Of a stretch of DNA of 64,000 nucleotides, positions 19,986 through 31,700 are shown one piece after another. The notes under the pieces were generated by a model. That model saw only the letters and a list, made by a program, of their open reading frames with translations, searched no databases and was not told the DNA's origin. The DNA comes from Flavobacterium pisciphilum (GTDB lineage Bacteria > Bacteroidota > Bacteroidia > Flavobacteriales > Flavobacteriaceae). Where the stretch lies: the NCBI RefSeq assembly GCF_020905345.1, contig NZ_JAJJMO010000001.1, positions 744,001-808,000 on the forward strand, written 5' to 3'. A program made the position numbers and the translations under genes. The stretch's first letter is position 1, and each line of letters begins with the position of its first letter.

Positions 19986-20975
19986 TTAAGAAATAGATAC
20001 GATAATTTTTCTGGCTCCTTTGTATGGGTTTCTTCCATGCGAAATCAGGAAATTGTCCAGGAATAATACATCACCGCTTATCCATTCAAACTCAATTGTT
20101 GCTTTTTTATATGCCAGTCTTAATTCTTCAATTTCTTCTTTTGATATTTCTGAACCATCTCCAAAAAAGGTATTATTAGGCAATTCATCATCAGAACTAA
20201 TCGATTTTAAGAATGCATCGTCGAGCATGTATTTATTGAAGAATAAACAATGGTTGAACCAAGTAAATTCTTTGGTTACTGGATGCTCCCAGATGGCATC
20301 TTTACGCCATTTTAAAACTAATTCGTCTTCGTTTACCCATTGAAAGTCAATTCCGTTAGAACGGCATTCTTCTTCTACCTGACTTTTATCTGAGGTTTGA
20401 AAAACTTCTTTCCATGCTAGACCTAGTATTCCATTAAGGTTTCTTCTGTATAACACTCCTTTCTCTTCAAACTTTTTTCGTAAAGATGTACTTATATGAT
20501 TCAAAACCTGTCTATTATCTGCTATTGGAGTTTCTCCTCTATATTCTGCAGCCGTAATACAGCAAAACACAATGCGATGTGGTGGATGTGCTGCATATGA
20601 GTTTTCACTATGCATATTAATTATCTCATCTTCAGGATATGTAGTAGACACATACACGTTTTCTACCAATTCAAACCTTGGCGAAGACCTGAACTTATAT
20701 TCTAAAAGTTCTTTAGGAAATATGGACATCAGATCCTGAAATTTTTCTACCGAATTGATATTAAAATCTCTGAAAAGAATGGCTCCGTATTCTGAAAGAT
20801 CTTTTTCGAATTTTTCATTGTTTTCAACAAACCAATTTTTCAAATTGTATCCGGAATGGATTGGAGTGATAACCAATGGAAAACTTTTTCCTTCGAAAAA
20901 AGAAGTTTTTACATTTTCTTCGAGGTTGATTTTTTTAGCAGATTGATTCTTTAATGTACTAATTCTACTCATCAT
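19986..20975 (-). CDS. TauD/SyrP-like Fe(II)/2-oxoglutarate-dependent hydroxylase
   Basis: 329-residue enzyme of the TauD superfamily. The iron-binding triad is visible: H122 and E124 in MHSENSY, and distal H313 in FLISHGRNPY; R322 is placed to bind 2-oxoglutarate. A Glu rather than Asp in the HxE motif and the block YRGETPIADNR resemble SyrP/AsnO-type amino acid beta-hydroxylases of NRPS clusters. The gene overlaps the stop of NRPS B by 4 bp (ATGA) and lies 50 bp before NRPS C, whose A domain reads as Asn-type and whose N-terminal C-like domain is inactive. The likely reaction is beta-hydroxylation of Asn (or Asp), free or on the NRPS C carrier. The family call is strong; the substrate is inferred from context. 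Confidence 0.9.
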   Translation of the reverse strand: MMSRISTLKNQSAKKINLEENVKTSFFEGKSFPLVITPIHSGYNLKNWFVENNEKFEKDLSEYGAILFRDFNINSVEKFQDLMSIFPKELLEYKFRSSPRFELVENVYVSTTYPEDEIINMHSENSYAAHPPHRIVFCCITAAEYRGETPIADNRQVLNHISTSLRKKFEEKGVLYRRNLNGILGLAWKEVFQTSDKSQVEEECRSNGIDFQWVNEDELVLKWRKDAIWEHPVTKEFTWFNHCLFFNKYMLDDAFLKSISSDDELPNNTFFGDGSEISKEEIEELRLAYKKATIEFEWISGDVLFLDNFLISHGRNPYKGARKIIVSIS

Positions 20976-23900
20976 GATTGCATTTTTAAAAAGTCAGACA
21001 TTCTGTTTGTATTTCTTTTTTTAATTTCTTTTTTTGATTCTAAGAACTCTTTCAATTGAATTTGAGGATTTGCAAGGGCAGTTTTCAATATCTTTTCGAA
21101 GTCCTGAAAAATTCTTTCTATTTCAAATACTTCAAAAAGATCTGTATTATATTCAATAGCCAGCCTTAAATGATCGTTCTCGTTAAACACAAAATTCAAA
21201 TCAAATTGTGCAGCATCCTTTTGTGTTTCAAAACGTTCAATCTCAAAGGCATAAATGCGATTGTAATCAATAATTTTGTTTTCGGTATTCAGACTCATCA
21301 TGACATCAAACAGTGGAGATCTAGTCACATCTCTTGGCAGATTCAATTGATCAATAAGATCTATTAAGGGATAGTTTTGATATTTAAATGCGTCTAGTAA
21401 ATTATTTTTTTGACTCTCAAGTAAATTATAAAAAGTACTTTCAGTATCTAACTTTGTTCGTATAGCAATCACGTTTAAGAACAATCCTATCAGATTTTCT
21501 GTGTCTGGATGATTTCTTCCTGAAAGTGGAGTTCCTATAATAATATCATCCTGGTTAGAATATTTATAGAGTAATATATTTATACCAGATAACAGTACCA
21601 TAAATAAGGTCACATCAGAACTTTTAGCATAGGCTCTTAGTTCATTTAAAAATTCATTTGAAAACTGATGTGATAATTTATTTCCGTTAAAAGTTTTAAC
21701 TAATGGTCTGCCTTTTATACTTGGAATACTTAGTTTTGGTACTTCTCCTTCAAACTGATTGAGCCAGTATTCCTGTGATTTTATATAATCTTCTTCTTGT
21801 TTATTTCTCCAGAAAACAAAATCCTTAAATTGAATTTTCAGTGCTTCGTTATAAATATTTTCCTGATTAATCAGCTTATTATAAAAATACATTACATCAT
21901 TAATAATAACTTCTAATGACCACCCGTCACCAATTATATGATGCATTGAAAAGAAAATGATATGTTCTTTAGTATCTGTTTTTATTAGACAGCTTTTTAA
22001 TAAAGGTGCCTTTTGAAGATCAAAAAACTCATGATCTTTATGATTGATATAATCCAGAACTTCACTTTTATCCTTATTGTTTTCTAAGAACTCCGCTCTT
22101 TCCATCTTATAATCTGTGAGATCCATATTTTGAATAAATTGCTCGATTGCTCCTTTATCGTTCAATTTAAAATTAGTGCGTAATATTTCATGACGCTGAA
22201 TCAATAAACGGAACGATTCTTCTAATTTATCTGCATCAACATCTCCCTTAATTTTTAAGGCTATAGAAATATTGTAAGCTGCTGTTCCTCCCTCAAACTG
22301 ACTTAAAATCCATAATTGCTTTTGTGTTGAAGAAATTGGATAGGATAATAATTCAGGGGCTTTTTCTATACTTTTTAAATGGCTGTCACTTAATTTTTTA
22401 CTAATTTCTTCTATTGTAGGATTAGAAAAGAAGTCTTTAAACTTGATCGTTTTGTTAAGTTGTTTTTGAATCTTATTAAGTACTTGTACCACAATAAGAC
22501 TATGCCCTCCTAATTCAAAGAAATTATCTGTTATTCCAATTCTATCAACTTTTAAAACTTCTTGCCAGATATTGGCAAGTTCTTGCTCTGTTGCATTTTG
22601 TGGGGACACATATTCTTTTCTAATCAGGTCTTCTCCACTTAAACTTGGTAATGCTTTACGATCTGTTTTTCCATTAGAAGTTAAGGGAAGATTCTCTAAT
22701 TCGATATAGAATTTAGGAACCATATATTCAGGTAACTTTCCTTGAAGATACGTGCGGATAACCGATTTGTCCTGCTCTACTGTGCTAACATAGTAGGCAA
22801 CCAATACTTTTTCGTCATTGATTTCTTTAACAGCAACAACCGTTTGTTTTAAATCAGTAGAATATTGCAGTAAGGCAGTTTCAATCTCACCAAGCTCTAT
22901 CCTAAAACCACGAATCTTAACCTGATGGTCGATTCTGCCCATGTACTCTATATTGCCATCAAAATGCCAATAGGCCAAGTCTCCTGTGCGATACATTTTT
23001 TCTCCTTCAACAAAAGGATTATTTGTAAATTTTTCTACCGTTAGTTCTGGTTGATTCAAATAACCTACTGACAGTCCTTTACCCGATATACAAAGCTCTC
23101 CCATAACTCCTATAGGAGCTAATTGGTTACCTTCTGGCTCTACAATATATACTTGTCTATTGGCAATAGGCTTTCCAATCGGAATCACAATTTCTTTTTC
23201 TGCTACTAGATGATAGGTCGCACATACAGTACTTTCTGTTGGCCCATAAGTATTGTATATAGAAATGCTATCCCGTATAGTACTTATATAATCTGATTGT
23301 AAAACATCACCTCCACTAATCAGGATTCTTATTTTAAGATTGTATTGTTCATGAGTTCCATTTAAGTATTGTAATGCATACGGATTTGTACTCAAAACTG
23401 TTATGTTAGTTCGTTCACAAAGACGGAATAATGTTTCGAAATCGCCCTTTGATTCGTATACTACTAAAGTTCCTCCACTAATAAGGATTGGAAATATTTC
23501 TTCTATCGAAGTATCGAAAGAAATACTAGCTTGTTGTACTATGCTGTCTTCAGATAATAATTGAAAATAATCTTTAAATGTTACTGCATAATCTACTAAA
23601 GAGGCGTGAGTTATCTGAACTCCTTTCGGATTTCCAGTAGATCCTGAAGTATATATCACGTAAGCTAAATCTGTTGGAGTTATGTTAGTTATATATTCTC
23701 CAATATAGCGATCAGAAGCACTTCTAAATTCTTCTAAAATAGTATTTGTTATTGTCCGTTTACAATTACTATCTTGTTTTATATAAGCTTTTCTTTCTTC
23801 AGGATAAGTAGGATCTATAGGTATATAAACAGCTCCTGTTTTTAATACAGCCAGAATTGTTATGATAGTCCATGAATTTCTTTCTAATTCTATTCCAATA

Positions 23901-25639
23901 AAATCACCTTTTTCCACATGAAGTTGTTGCTTAAGGTAGTTTGCCAGTTTATTACTGTATTTTTCTAAAAGCGCATAACTTATTTCTTCCTCTTGATAAA
24001 TTAATGCTGTCTGATTTGGATTTTCAGTAGCAGCTGATTTTATAAGATCTATAATTGTCGAAGACGTTTGAGTAGAAATAGATGGCTTGTTAAATTCAGT
24101 AAGTATCTTGTTTTTTTCTGCCAAAGTCAAAATCTCAATGCTGTTTAAAGATTGACTCGGTTTTTGCAGTCCCGATTTTATAAATCCTTCAAAATGATTC
24201 AAAAGACTAACAATAAAATTTTTATTATAAATGTCTGTATTGTATTCCACACTCAAAGACAAACCTTCTTCTTTTTCTACAAAGACAAAACTAATATCAA
24301 GCTGGCTAACCCCTCTTTCGATTTCATTATATTCAGAAGCAACGACTCCATTTATTCCTTTTTGATCGTTGATCTCCATCCCCTGATGATTTTGCAATAA
24401 AACCATAATGTCAAATAAAGCTGATCTACTTTGATCTTTAGGGAGTGTTAAGTGATTAACTAGTGCAGTAAAAGGATACTCTTTATTTTCATACGCTTTT
24501 ATAAGTGTCTGTTTTTGTTTTTGCATAAGAAGAAGAAAACTATCTTCTTTTTCAAACTGCGTACGTATAGGTAAAGCATTAGAGTATAGTCCTATTTGGT
24601 GCTCAAGATCAGCATGCTCTCTTCCAGCAACAGTAGTTCCCAATGTAATATCAGTTTGACCTGTATATTTAGAAAACAATCCGTTCAATCCTCCCATCAA
24701 CAGCATGAATAGTGTCATTTGCTGCTCTTTAGCAAAAACATTTAATCCATCTAAAAACTGTTTAGAAAATTCATGATTGTGTATACGACCATTATAGGTT
24801 TTAATCGCGGGGCGCTTCTCTTGAATTAAATCTAGTGCTGGAGATTTTGTTTGAAATTGTTGTTTCCAGTATTGCAATTTTGCAATATACTCAGGGCTTA
24901 TAAGCTTTTCATTAAGCCATTCGCTGTAGTCTTTGTATTGTATAGAAAGCTCCGGTAATTCTACTGCCTGCACACTAGCAAGAGCGTTATAAACAAACAT
25001 AACTTCTCTAGTAAGCAATTGCAATGACCAACCATCGCCAATAATATGATGCAGGACAAATAAAAGAATATGTTCTTCTTCACTACTCTTTAATAAAGTT
25101 GCACTTAACAAAAGATCTTTTTCTAAATCAAAAACTTTATGATATTCTTCTTTAATTTGATTTTGAAGTTGTTCAACAGAGAATTGTTGTAAGTCTACTG
25201 TCTGTAGTTTAAACTCCGTTTCTTCTTTTCTTAGGATATACTGTTGTATTTCTTCTTTTTGATTTTTTCTGAAAATAGTTCTAAGTGATTCATGTCGTGC
25301 TATAACCTGTTGAAATGCTTTTTCAAGAAGCGTTTCGTTAAGTTTTCCTTTTAACTTTAATGTCGAAGTAATATTATATGCTCTGTCTCCACCAAGATAT
25401 TCATGGGTAAACCACATAAAATATTGTGTTGGAGTTAATGTATAACTTTCCTTTATCTCAGCATTAGGAATACTTGAACCCGAGGAAATCAAATTCATTA
25501 AATATATCTTATGCTCTTTAATCTCTTCCAATAATTCTTTTGTCAATACACCTTTTGGTGCATTAATTTTAAGGTTACCATCAGTTATTTTTAACTGAAC
25601 TCCTAAAGAAAGAAGTTTATGTAGGATTTCGTTTTTCAT
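20972..25639 (-). CDS. NRPS B: docking-C-A-T-C, Lys-like code
   Basis: 1555-residue synthetase. Residues 1-52 are a good TubC-type docking domain (GVLTKELLEEIKEHKIYLMN is its helical core). Then C (HHIIGDGWS near 200), A (YTSGSTGNPKG near 668), T (LGGHS near 1042) and a second, intact C (HHIIGDGWS near 1236). The protein ends about 30 residues after this C domain with a basic tail, so the condensation domain serves the A domain of the next protein, NRPS C. The hand-read code DTESIGTVC(K) is two changes from the Lys code DAESIGSVCK; Orn or another basic residue is also possible. The gene begins 82 bp after NRPS A and overlaps the hydroxylase gene by 4 bp. Confidence 0.93.
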   Translation of the reverse strand: MKNEILHKLLSLGVQLKITDGNLKINAPKGVLTKELLEEIKEHKIYLMNLISSGSSIPNAEIKESYTLTPTQYFMWFTHEYLGGDRAYNITSTLKLKGKLNETLLEKAFQQVIARHESLRTIFRKNQKEEIQQYILRKEETEFKLQTVDLQQFSVEQLQNQIKEEYHKVFDLEKDLLLSATLLKSSEEEHILLFVLHHIIGDGWSLQLLTREVMFVYNALASVQAVELPELSIQYKDYSEWLNEKLISPEYIAKLQYWKQQFQTKSPALDLIQEKRPAIKTYNGRIHNHEFSKQFLDGLNVFAKEQQMTLFMLLMGGLNGLFSKYTGQTDITLGTTVAGREHADLEHQIGLYSNALPIRTQFEKEDSFLLLMQKQKQTLIKAYENKEYPFTALVNHLTLPKDQSRSALFDIMVLLQNHQGMEINDQKGINGVVASEYNEIERGVSQLDISFVFVEKEEGLSLSVEYNTDIYNKNFIVSLLNHFEGFIKSGLQKPSQSLNSIEILTLAEKNKILTEFNKPSISTQTSSTIIDLIKSAATENPNQTALIYQEEEISYALLEKYSNKLANYLKQQLHVEKGDFIGIELERNSWTIITILAVLKTGAVYIPIDPTYPEERKAYIKQDSNCKRTITNTILEEFRSASDRYIGEYITNITPTDLAYVIYTSGSTGNPKGVQITHASLVDYAVTFKDYFQLLSEDSIVQQASISFDTSIEEIFPILISGGTLVVYESKGDFETLFRLCERTNITVLSTNPYALQYLNGTHEQYNLKIRILISGGDVLQSDYISTIRDSISIYNTYGPTESTVCATYHLVAEKEIVIPIGKPIANRQVYIVEPEGNQLAPIGVMGELCISGKGLSVGYLNQPELTVEKFTNNPFVEGEKMYRTGDLAYWHFDGNIEYMGRIDHQVKIRGFRIELGEIETALLQYSTDLKQTVVAVKEINDEKVLVAYYVSTVEQDKSVIRTYLQGKLPEYMVPKFYIELENLPLTSNGKTDRKALPSLSGEDLIRKEYVSPQNATEQELANIWQEVLKVDRIGITDNFFELGGHSLIVVQVLNKIQKQLNKTIKFKDFFSNPTIEEISKKLSDSHLKSIEKAPELLSYPISSTQKQLWILSQFEGGTAAYNISIALKIKGDVDADKLEESFRLLIQRHEILRTNFKLNDKGAIEQFIQNMDLTDYKMERAEFLENNKDKSEVLDYINHKDHEFFDLQKAPLLKSCLIKTDTKEHIIFFSMHHIIGDGWSLEVIINDVMYFYNKLINQENIYNEALKIQFKDFVFWRNKQEEDYIKSQEYWLNQFEGEVPKLSIPSIKGRPLVKTFNGNKLSHQFSNEFLNELRAYAKSSDVTLFMVLLSGINILLYKYSNQDDIIIGTPLSGRNHPDTENLIGLFLNVIAIRTKLDTESTFYNLLESQKNNLLDAFKYQNYPLIDLIDQLNLPRDVTRSPLFDVMMSLNTENKIIDYNRIYAFEIERFETQKDAAQFDLNFVFNENDHLRLAIEYNTDLFEVFEIERIFQDFEKILKTALANPQIQLKEFLESKKEIKKRNTNRMSDFLKMQS

Positions 25640-25721
25640 AAAAAATTGTTTAAATCTGGTATTACCAGATTTGCATTTTTATTTTTCCTTTAATTATTGA
25701 ATTTTCTTTTTTGAAAGTTTT

Positions 25722-28700
25722 TTATAAGATAATTTCATCTTGATCTTCCTCCTGAAGTACAGTATCGAACTCTTGTTTTTGAACAACATAAAAATTCAAT
25801 AAAACTGACAAACCCTGTATATTTAGTGTTTCATATAAATTTGTTATAGAAAACATCGTATTGTATATTTTATTGATTTTATTAATTAGAACAACAGCTT
25901 GTAAACTATTCCCACCCAATTCAAAGAAATTATCCTCAGTTCCTATTACCTCTGGTTCGAGTTTAAGAACTTCGGCCCAAATTTTCACCAATTCATATTC
26001 TATATCATTTTTAGGAGCTACATAAGGCACCGTTTTCAAATCAGAAATAGTTGGATTGGGTAATGCCTTTCTTTCTATTTTCCCAGTTCGTGTCAACGGA
26101 AATTCATCCATAGCTATATAAATTGTCGGAATCATATATTTAGGTAATATTTGTCCTAAAAGCGTTTTGATATTGGTTACATCCAAAACCTCTGTTAATC
26201 TTATATATGCTGTTATGTAATTATTTCCTTGTAATTCTTTAAGTAAAACCACTGCCTCTTTTATAAACTCAATCTGCTCCAATTGATATTCAATTTCAGA
26301 TAGTTCTATTCGCAATCCATTTATTTTTACCTGAGAATCTTTTCGCTGCATAAATTCAATCTCACCAGTAGGAAGCATCTTTCCTATATCTCCAGATTTA
26401 TAAATCCTGCCCTCACCTGTTATCGGATCCGTTATAAAAACATTATCAGTTAACTCCTGTCTGTTTAAATAGCCTAATGAGAGATAATCACTTTTGAAAA
26501 CAATTTCACCAGTTTGATAAACACCTCTCGATTGATTGTTTTCATCTAATAAAAGAACATCTGTTTCTATTACTGCTTTACCCAGAGGTATATTATTTCT
26601 TGTTAGTAGTGAAGCGTGCGTTAGGAATTTTTGACTTACAATAGTCGATTCTGTAGGTCCATAATCGTTTACTAAAAAAGCGCCTTCAAGGAAATATTTT
26701 TTAAATAAATCCAAATCTGACTTATGACATGATTCTCCTCCTAAATCCACTAATCTTACTTTAGGTAACACCAACCCTTCTTCCAATCCTTTTAAGAAAT
26801 TTCTATAGATTGTTGGTACCATGTGTATAATTGTAATATTTTGAACAAGCAACCATGCTGAAAGTTGGTCAAGTCCATTTTCAACTATATCATAGAAGCT
26901 AACTTTACCACCGTTTAAAATGGCTCCATAAATGTCTTTTACAGAAGCATCAAACGTATAGGTTGAGAAAACACTTAAATTATCATTTTCTCCAATCTGA
27001 ACATTATTAGTATATATTCGTATAAAATGAAGTACATTTTTTTGATTTTGCAAAACTCCTTTTGGCATTCCTGTAGACCCTGATGTATACAAAACATAGG
27101 CTTCTGTTAAAGGATTTATGGCATTGTCAGGATTAGAAATTTCAGGAAGAATATAATCTTTAGACAACTTTATAATTGACAATTCTGGTAATACCTGTTC
27201 CAACTGTTGAGCCGTTTCTATAGTAGTATCATTACATATCAACTGGTTACATCCTGAGTCTTCAATGATATACTGAATTCTACTCAAAGGAGTATTAGGA
27301 TCTATAGGCACATAAGCATAGCCGGCTTTAAGCACTCCCAGCATTCCTATTACACACGTTTCATTGTGATTTAATAGTAGTGCTATTCGTTTTGTTTCGT
27401 TATTTGCTTTTTCATTGATTTGTCGTGCCAAATGATTAGCACAATTATTCAGCATTTTATAAGTAAGTTCAATTTTATTTGAAGCCACCGCCTGATGATC
27501 TGGAAAACGTTCAACTTGTTTTTCAAATCGTTGTGCTATACTTTGTTGAATTTCACTCGCTTCAAAAAATCTAAAATCATTAATTGGCATTAAGTCTTCT
27601 TCTTGATCAATAAATTCTTCAAATATTTTTATTGATTGTAGTGGTTTTTCTTCATTTACTGCCACCTGATCAATGATAGATAAATAAGCATTTATCCAAT
27701 ATTGAATCGTTTCTTTTTTAAAGAGTTCATGATCATACACACAGTTAATACTATATCCATTCGCAAAACTTTTTATATAACATTCCATATCAAATTTTGG
27801 TGTTGCTTCAAACACTTCATGACTTGGATTAAATTCAGTAATTGCTTCCTGTGCTTTTGCATCAAAGTCAACCATATTTAGAAAAACTGGACTTAGAGGG
27901 AAACGATTGTCATTTTTTGGAGCATTAATCAAATCCAGCAACTTTTCAAAAGGATAGTTTTGATGTGCTAAAGCATTTATCAATGTTTCATTAATCTGTT
28001 TCAAAAACATTTCAAAAGATATATTTCCATCTACTTGATCCCTCAACATCAGTGTATTTATAAAACAACCGACAAGATCTTTTAATTGGTAATGATTTCG
28101 ATTTGCTACAGGAATCCCAATAACAATATCTTCTTCTGAGGTAAGTCTGAACAACAATATCTTTAGAGTTGCCACAAATACTGCAAATGTACTAACGCCT
28201 TTTTTCCTAGACAGTTCTTCTATTTTAGCCTTCTTTTCTTCTGTAATATATACCGTATAGGAAGAAGAAGCATTTCCTTTCTTTAACTTCGAATTATAAT
28301 CTGATGGTAGCTGAAGATATGTTAGCGGTCCTTTAAGCTGTTCTTTCCAATAATTTTCCTGAACAGTAATTTCTGATGATTCCAGCAACCTATTTTGCCA
28401 TTGTGCATAATCTTTATACTGTATAGATAATTCTGGAAGTGTTACAGCATTACCAGCTAATATTGCTGTATAAATATCCATTAAATCTCTAGATATGATC
28501 CCCATAGACCAACCATCACCAATACTATGATGCATATTAAAATACAATCTATGAGTTTTATCTTCTTTTAAAATGGCAATTTTAAACAAAGGATAGGTTT
28601 CAAGATCAAATTCATAATCAAATACATCATTCTTAATCTCTGTTGCCGATTCAAAAAACGGAATAGAGACTGGCAAATGCGATATGATTCTTTGTTGAGG

Positions 28701-31700
28701 AATACCTGCTTTTTCGACAAATACACTTCTTAAAATCTCATGACGCTCCAAAAGGATATTAAACGCCGATTCGAAAGCCACAACATTTAAATTATCTGGT
28801 AATTCAAACGTACTGTAAATATTGAATTCTCTAGATTTCCCATTTATTTTATAAAGCAACCAGTATCTAATTTGCGAAGGAGATAAATCATAACACTCCC
28901 TATAGGCTAGTTTTTCAATCTCGTTCACTTCTTCTACAGAATCATTCAAAAGAAAAGCATGACTTTTTAAGCTCGTATTTGTATAAAGTGCTTTAAGATC
29001 AATTGTTATTTTAAATATTTTCTGGTATTCGTTTAAGAGTTTGGTTAACAACAAACTATGCCCTCCAAGTTCAAAGAAATCGTCTGTAATACCTATTTTA
29101 TTATGTCCCAAAAGTTCTTGCCAGATTATAGCAATCTTTGCTTCTGTTTCATTACTTGGGGCAACATATTCTTTTTTCAAGATATCTGCTTCCGAAATAG
29201 TAGGCAGTTTTGAAATATCTATCTTCCCATTTGCATTCAACAATAATGTTTCCAGTACAACATAATAACTAGGAACCATATAGTCTGCCAAATGTTCTTT
29301 TAAATAATTTCTAAGTGCTATTTTCTCAATATCTACTGTAGCTGTGTAATAAGCTATTATAGCTGGCTCATTATTTATTTCCTTAACCAATACCAAAGCA
29401 TTTGTAATTGCAGGCTCATATTCTCTAATGACATGTTCTATTTCGCCCAATTCAACCCTATTACCTCGTATTTTTACCTGATTGTCTTTTCTTCCTATAA
29501 ATTCAAGAGTACCATCAGGAAGCCATCGAGCTAAATCTCCTGTTTTATATAGTTTCTCTTCTGCTTTAAATGGGTTTTGAATAAACTTCTCTGCTGTAAG
29601 ATCTGGTTGGTGCAAATACCCTTTTGAAAGTCCTATTCCCGAAACACATAATTCCCCAGCGACTCCGATTGGTTGCAATTTTAAGTTTTCAGATAAGATG
29701 TAAACTTTTGTATTTGCTATTGGTTTTCCAATAGATACCTTTTCTTTTGAAGCTTGCTTACAATCATAATAAGTCGTTACAACCGTATTTTCTGTTGGTC
29801 CATAATTATTATATATCTGTAAAGAAGTATTTACAGAATAATTCAAACGTTCTCCACCAGTAACTATAATAGTCGATAATTCTAAGCTATCATCTGCCAT
29901 AATATCTTGGCAGATTTTTGAAGGCAAATAAGCATGGGTAATTTCGTTCTCATGTAAAAAAGACGCTAACATTTGTGTATTAAGACGGATTGCTTCTTTT
30001 TTAATTGGATAAAGCGCAGCTCCTGATATCAAATACGGATAGATTTCCCAAACTGAAGCATCAAATCCAATTCCAGAAAATAAGGTCCCTCTACTAGTTG
30101 CATCAACATTATAGGCTTCAATATGCCAAAGACACAAATTCACCAAACTTTGATGCGTAATCATCACTCCCTTTGGTTTTCCTGTAGAACCAGAAGTATA
30201 GATTACATAAGCCAAATCAGTACTTACAGTTTTTATTTCGGGTTGTAAAGGCGATGTTTCACTACAATAAAAATCATCTAAAAATGCATCGTCTATTACT
30301 ACTGTTGCATCAACATCTTCCAAAATATCCTTAATTCTATTTTCAGGATAATTCATATCAATAGGTACGTATGCGGCACCGGTTTTTAGAACACCTAATA
30401 AGGATATAATTAGACGTTCGCCTCGATCTAATTTAACGGCAACTAGACTTTTAGGAGCTAGTCTATATTTCTGAATAAGATAATTAGCTAGTCTATTAGA
30501 CAATTCATCTAATTCGATATAACTCAAAGTTTTATCATCCTCTATAACAACCAATTTTTGAGGTGTTCGCTGTACTTGAGATAAGAAATGATCTATTACA
30601 GTTACATCAGTATCAAAAACAGAATCTGTATTATTGAATGTATGGAGTAACGTTTCTTTTTCACTTTCAGAAACTAATTCAATTTCCTCCAACAGCATTT
30701 CTGGTTTTTGTACTACCTGCTGAAACAGATTCTCTAAGTGCCAAGATATACCCTCTATAAATTCAGTTGTATAAATAGCTGTATTGTAAAGAATTTCTAA
30801 GTGAAGTGATTCTTTTTCTGTAAAAGTGAAAACAATATCAAATGGGGAAACATTGCTACTGATTTCGAATTCTTCCATAATCATATCAGAAGAATTATTA
30901 TTTGCAAAATTGGATACCTGATGTTGATTTTGCAATACAACCATGATATCAAACAGAGGAGACCTCGAAGTATCTCTTGAGATTTTCAATTGTTCTACTA
31001 AAGCATCAAATGGAAAGCCCTGGTACTCATAAGCTTCTAAAAGCTGCTTCCCTTCTCGTTGCAATAATGATGAAAATCCTTCCTTTTGATCTAGTAATGT
31101 TCGTATTGCAAGCGTATTGATGTACAAACCAATCTGATGTTCCAAATCTGGATGCTCTCTCCCTGCTATTGGAGTTCCGATAACAATATCGTTCTGATTG
31201 CTGTATCTTGATAATAATGTTTTTATTCCAGTCATTAACACCGTAAAAAGTGTAACCTGAGAACTCTTAGAAAGTTCTTTTAATTCCGTAAGCAATTCTG
31301 TTGAAAAAGTACAACGAAACTGACTTCCTGTATATGTTTTTACAACAGGACGATTAGTGTAGCCTGGTAATTGAAGTACTGGTGCTAGTTCTTCAAATTG
31401 TTTAAGCCAATATTTTTCTGCAGTCTGAAAGGCATCTTTTTTCTGTTGATCCTCTAGCCATAGTGTGTAATCTTTAAACTGAACAGGATGCTCAGGCAAT
31501 GCAATAGAACCTCCAGCCTGTAAGGTTTCATAACATTCTAAAACTTGTGCGGTTAATACTTTCAACGACCATCCGTCACTGATAAGATGATGAATTGATA
31601 AATAAAACACATAATCATTAGCAGCTGTCTTTAATAATGAAGTTCTGAATAAAGGCGCTTCAGCAAGATTATAGCTTTGTTTTTCTTTTTCTTCTATATA

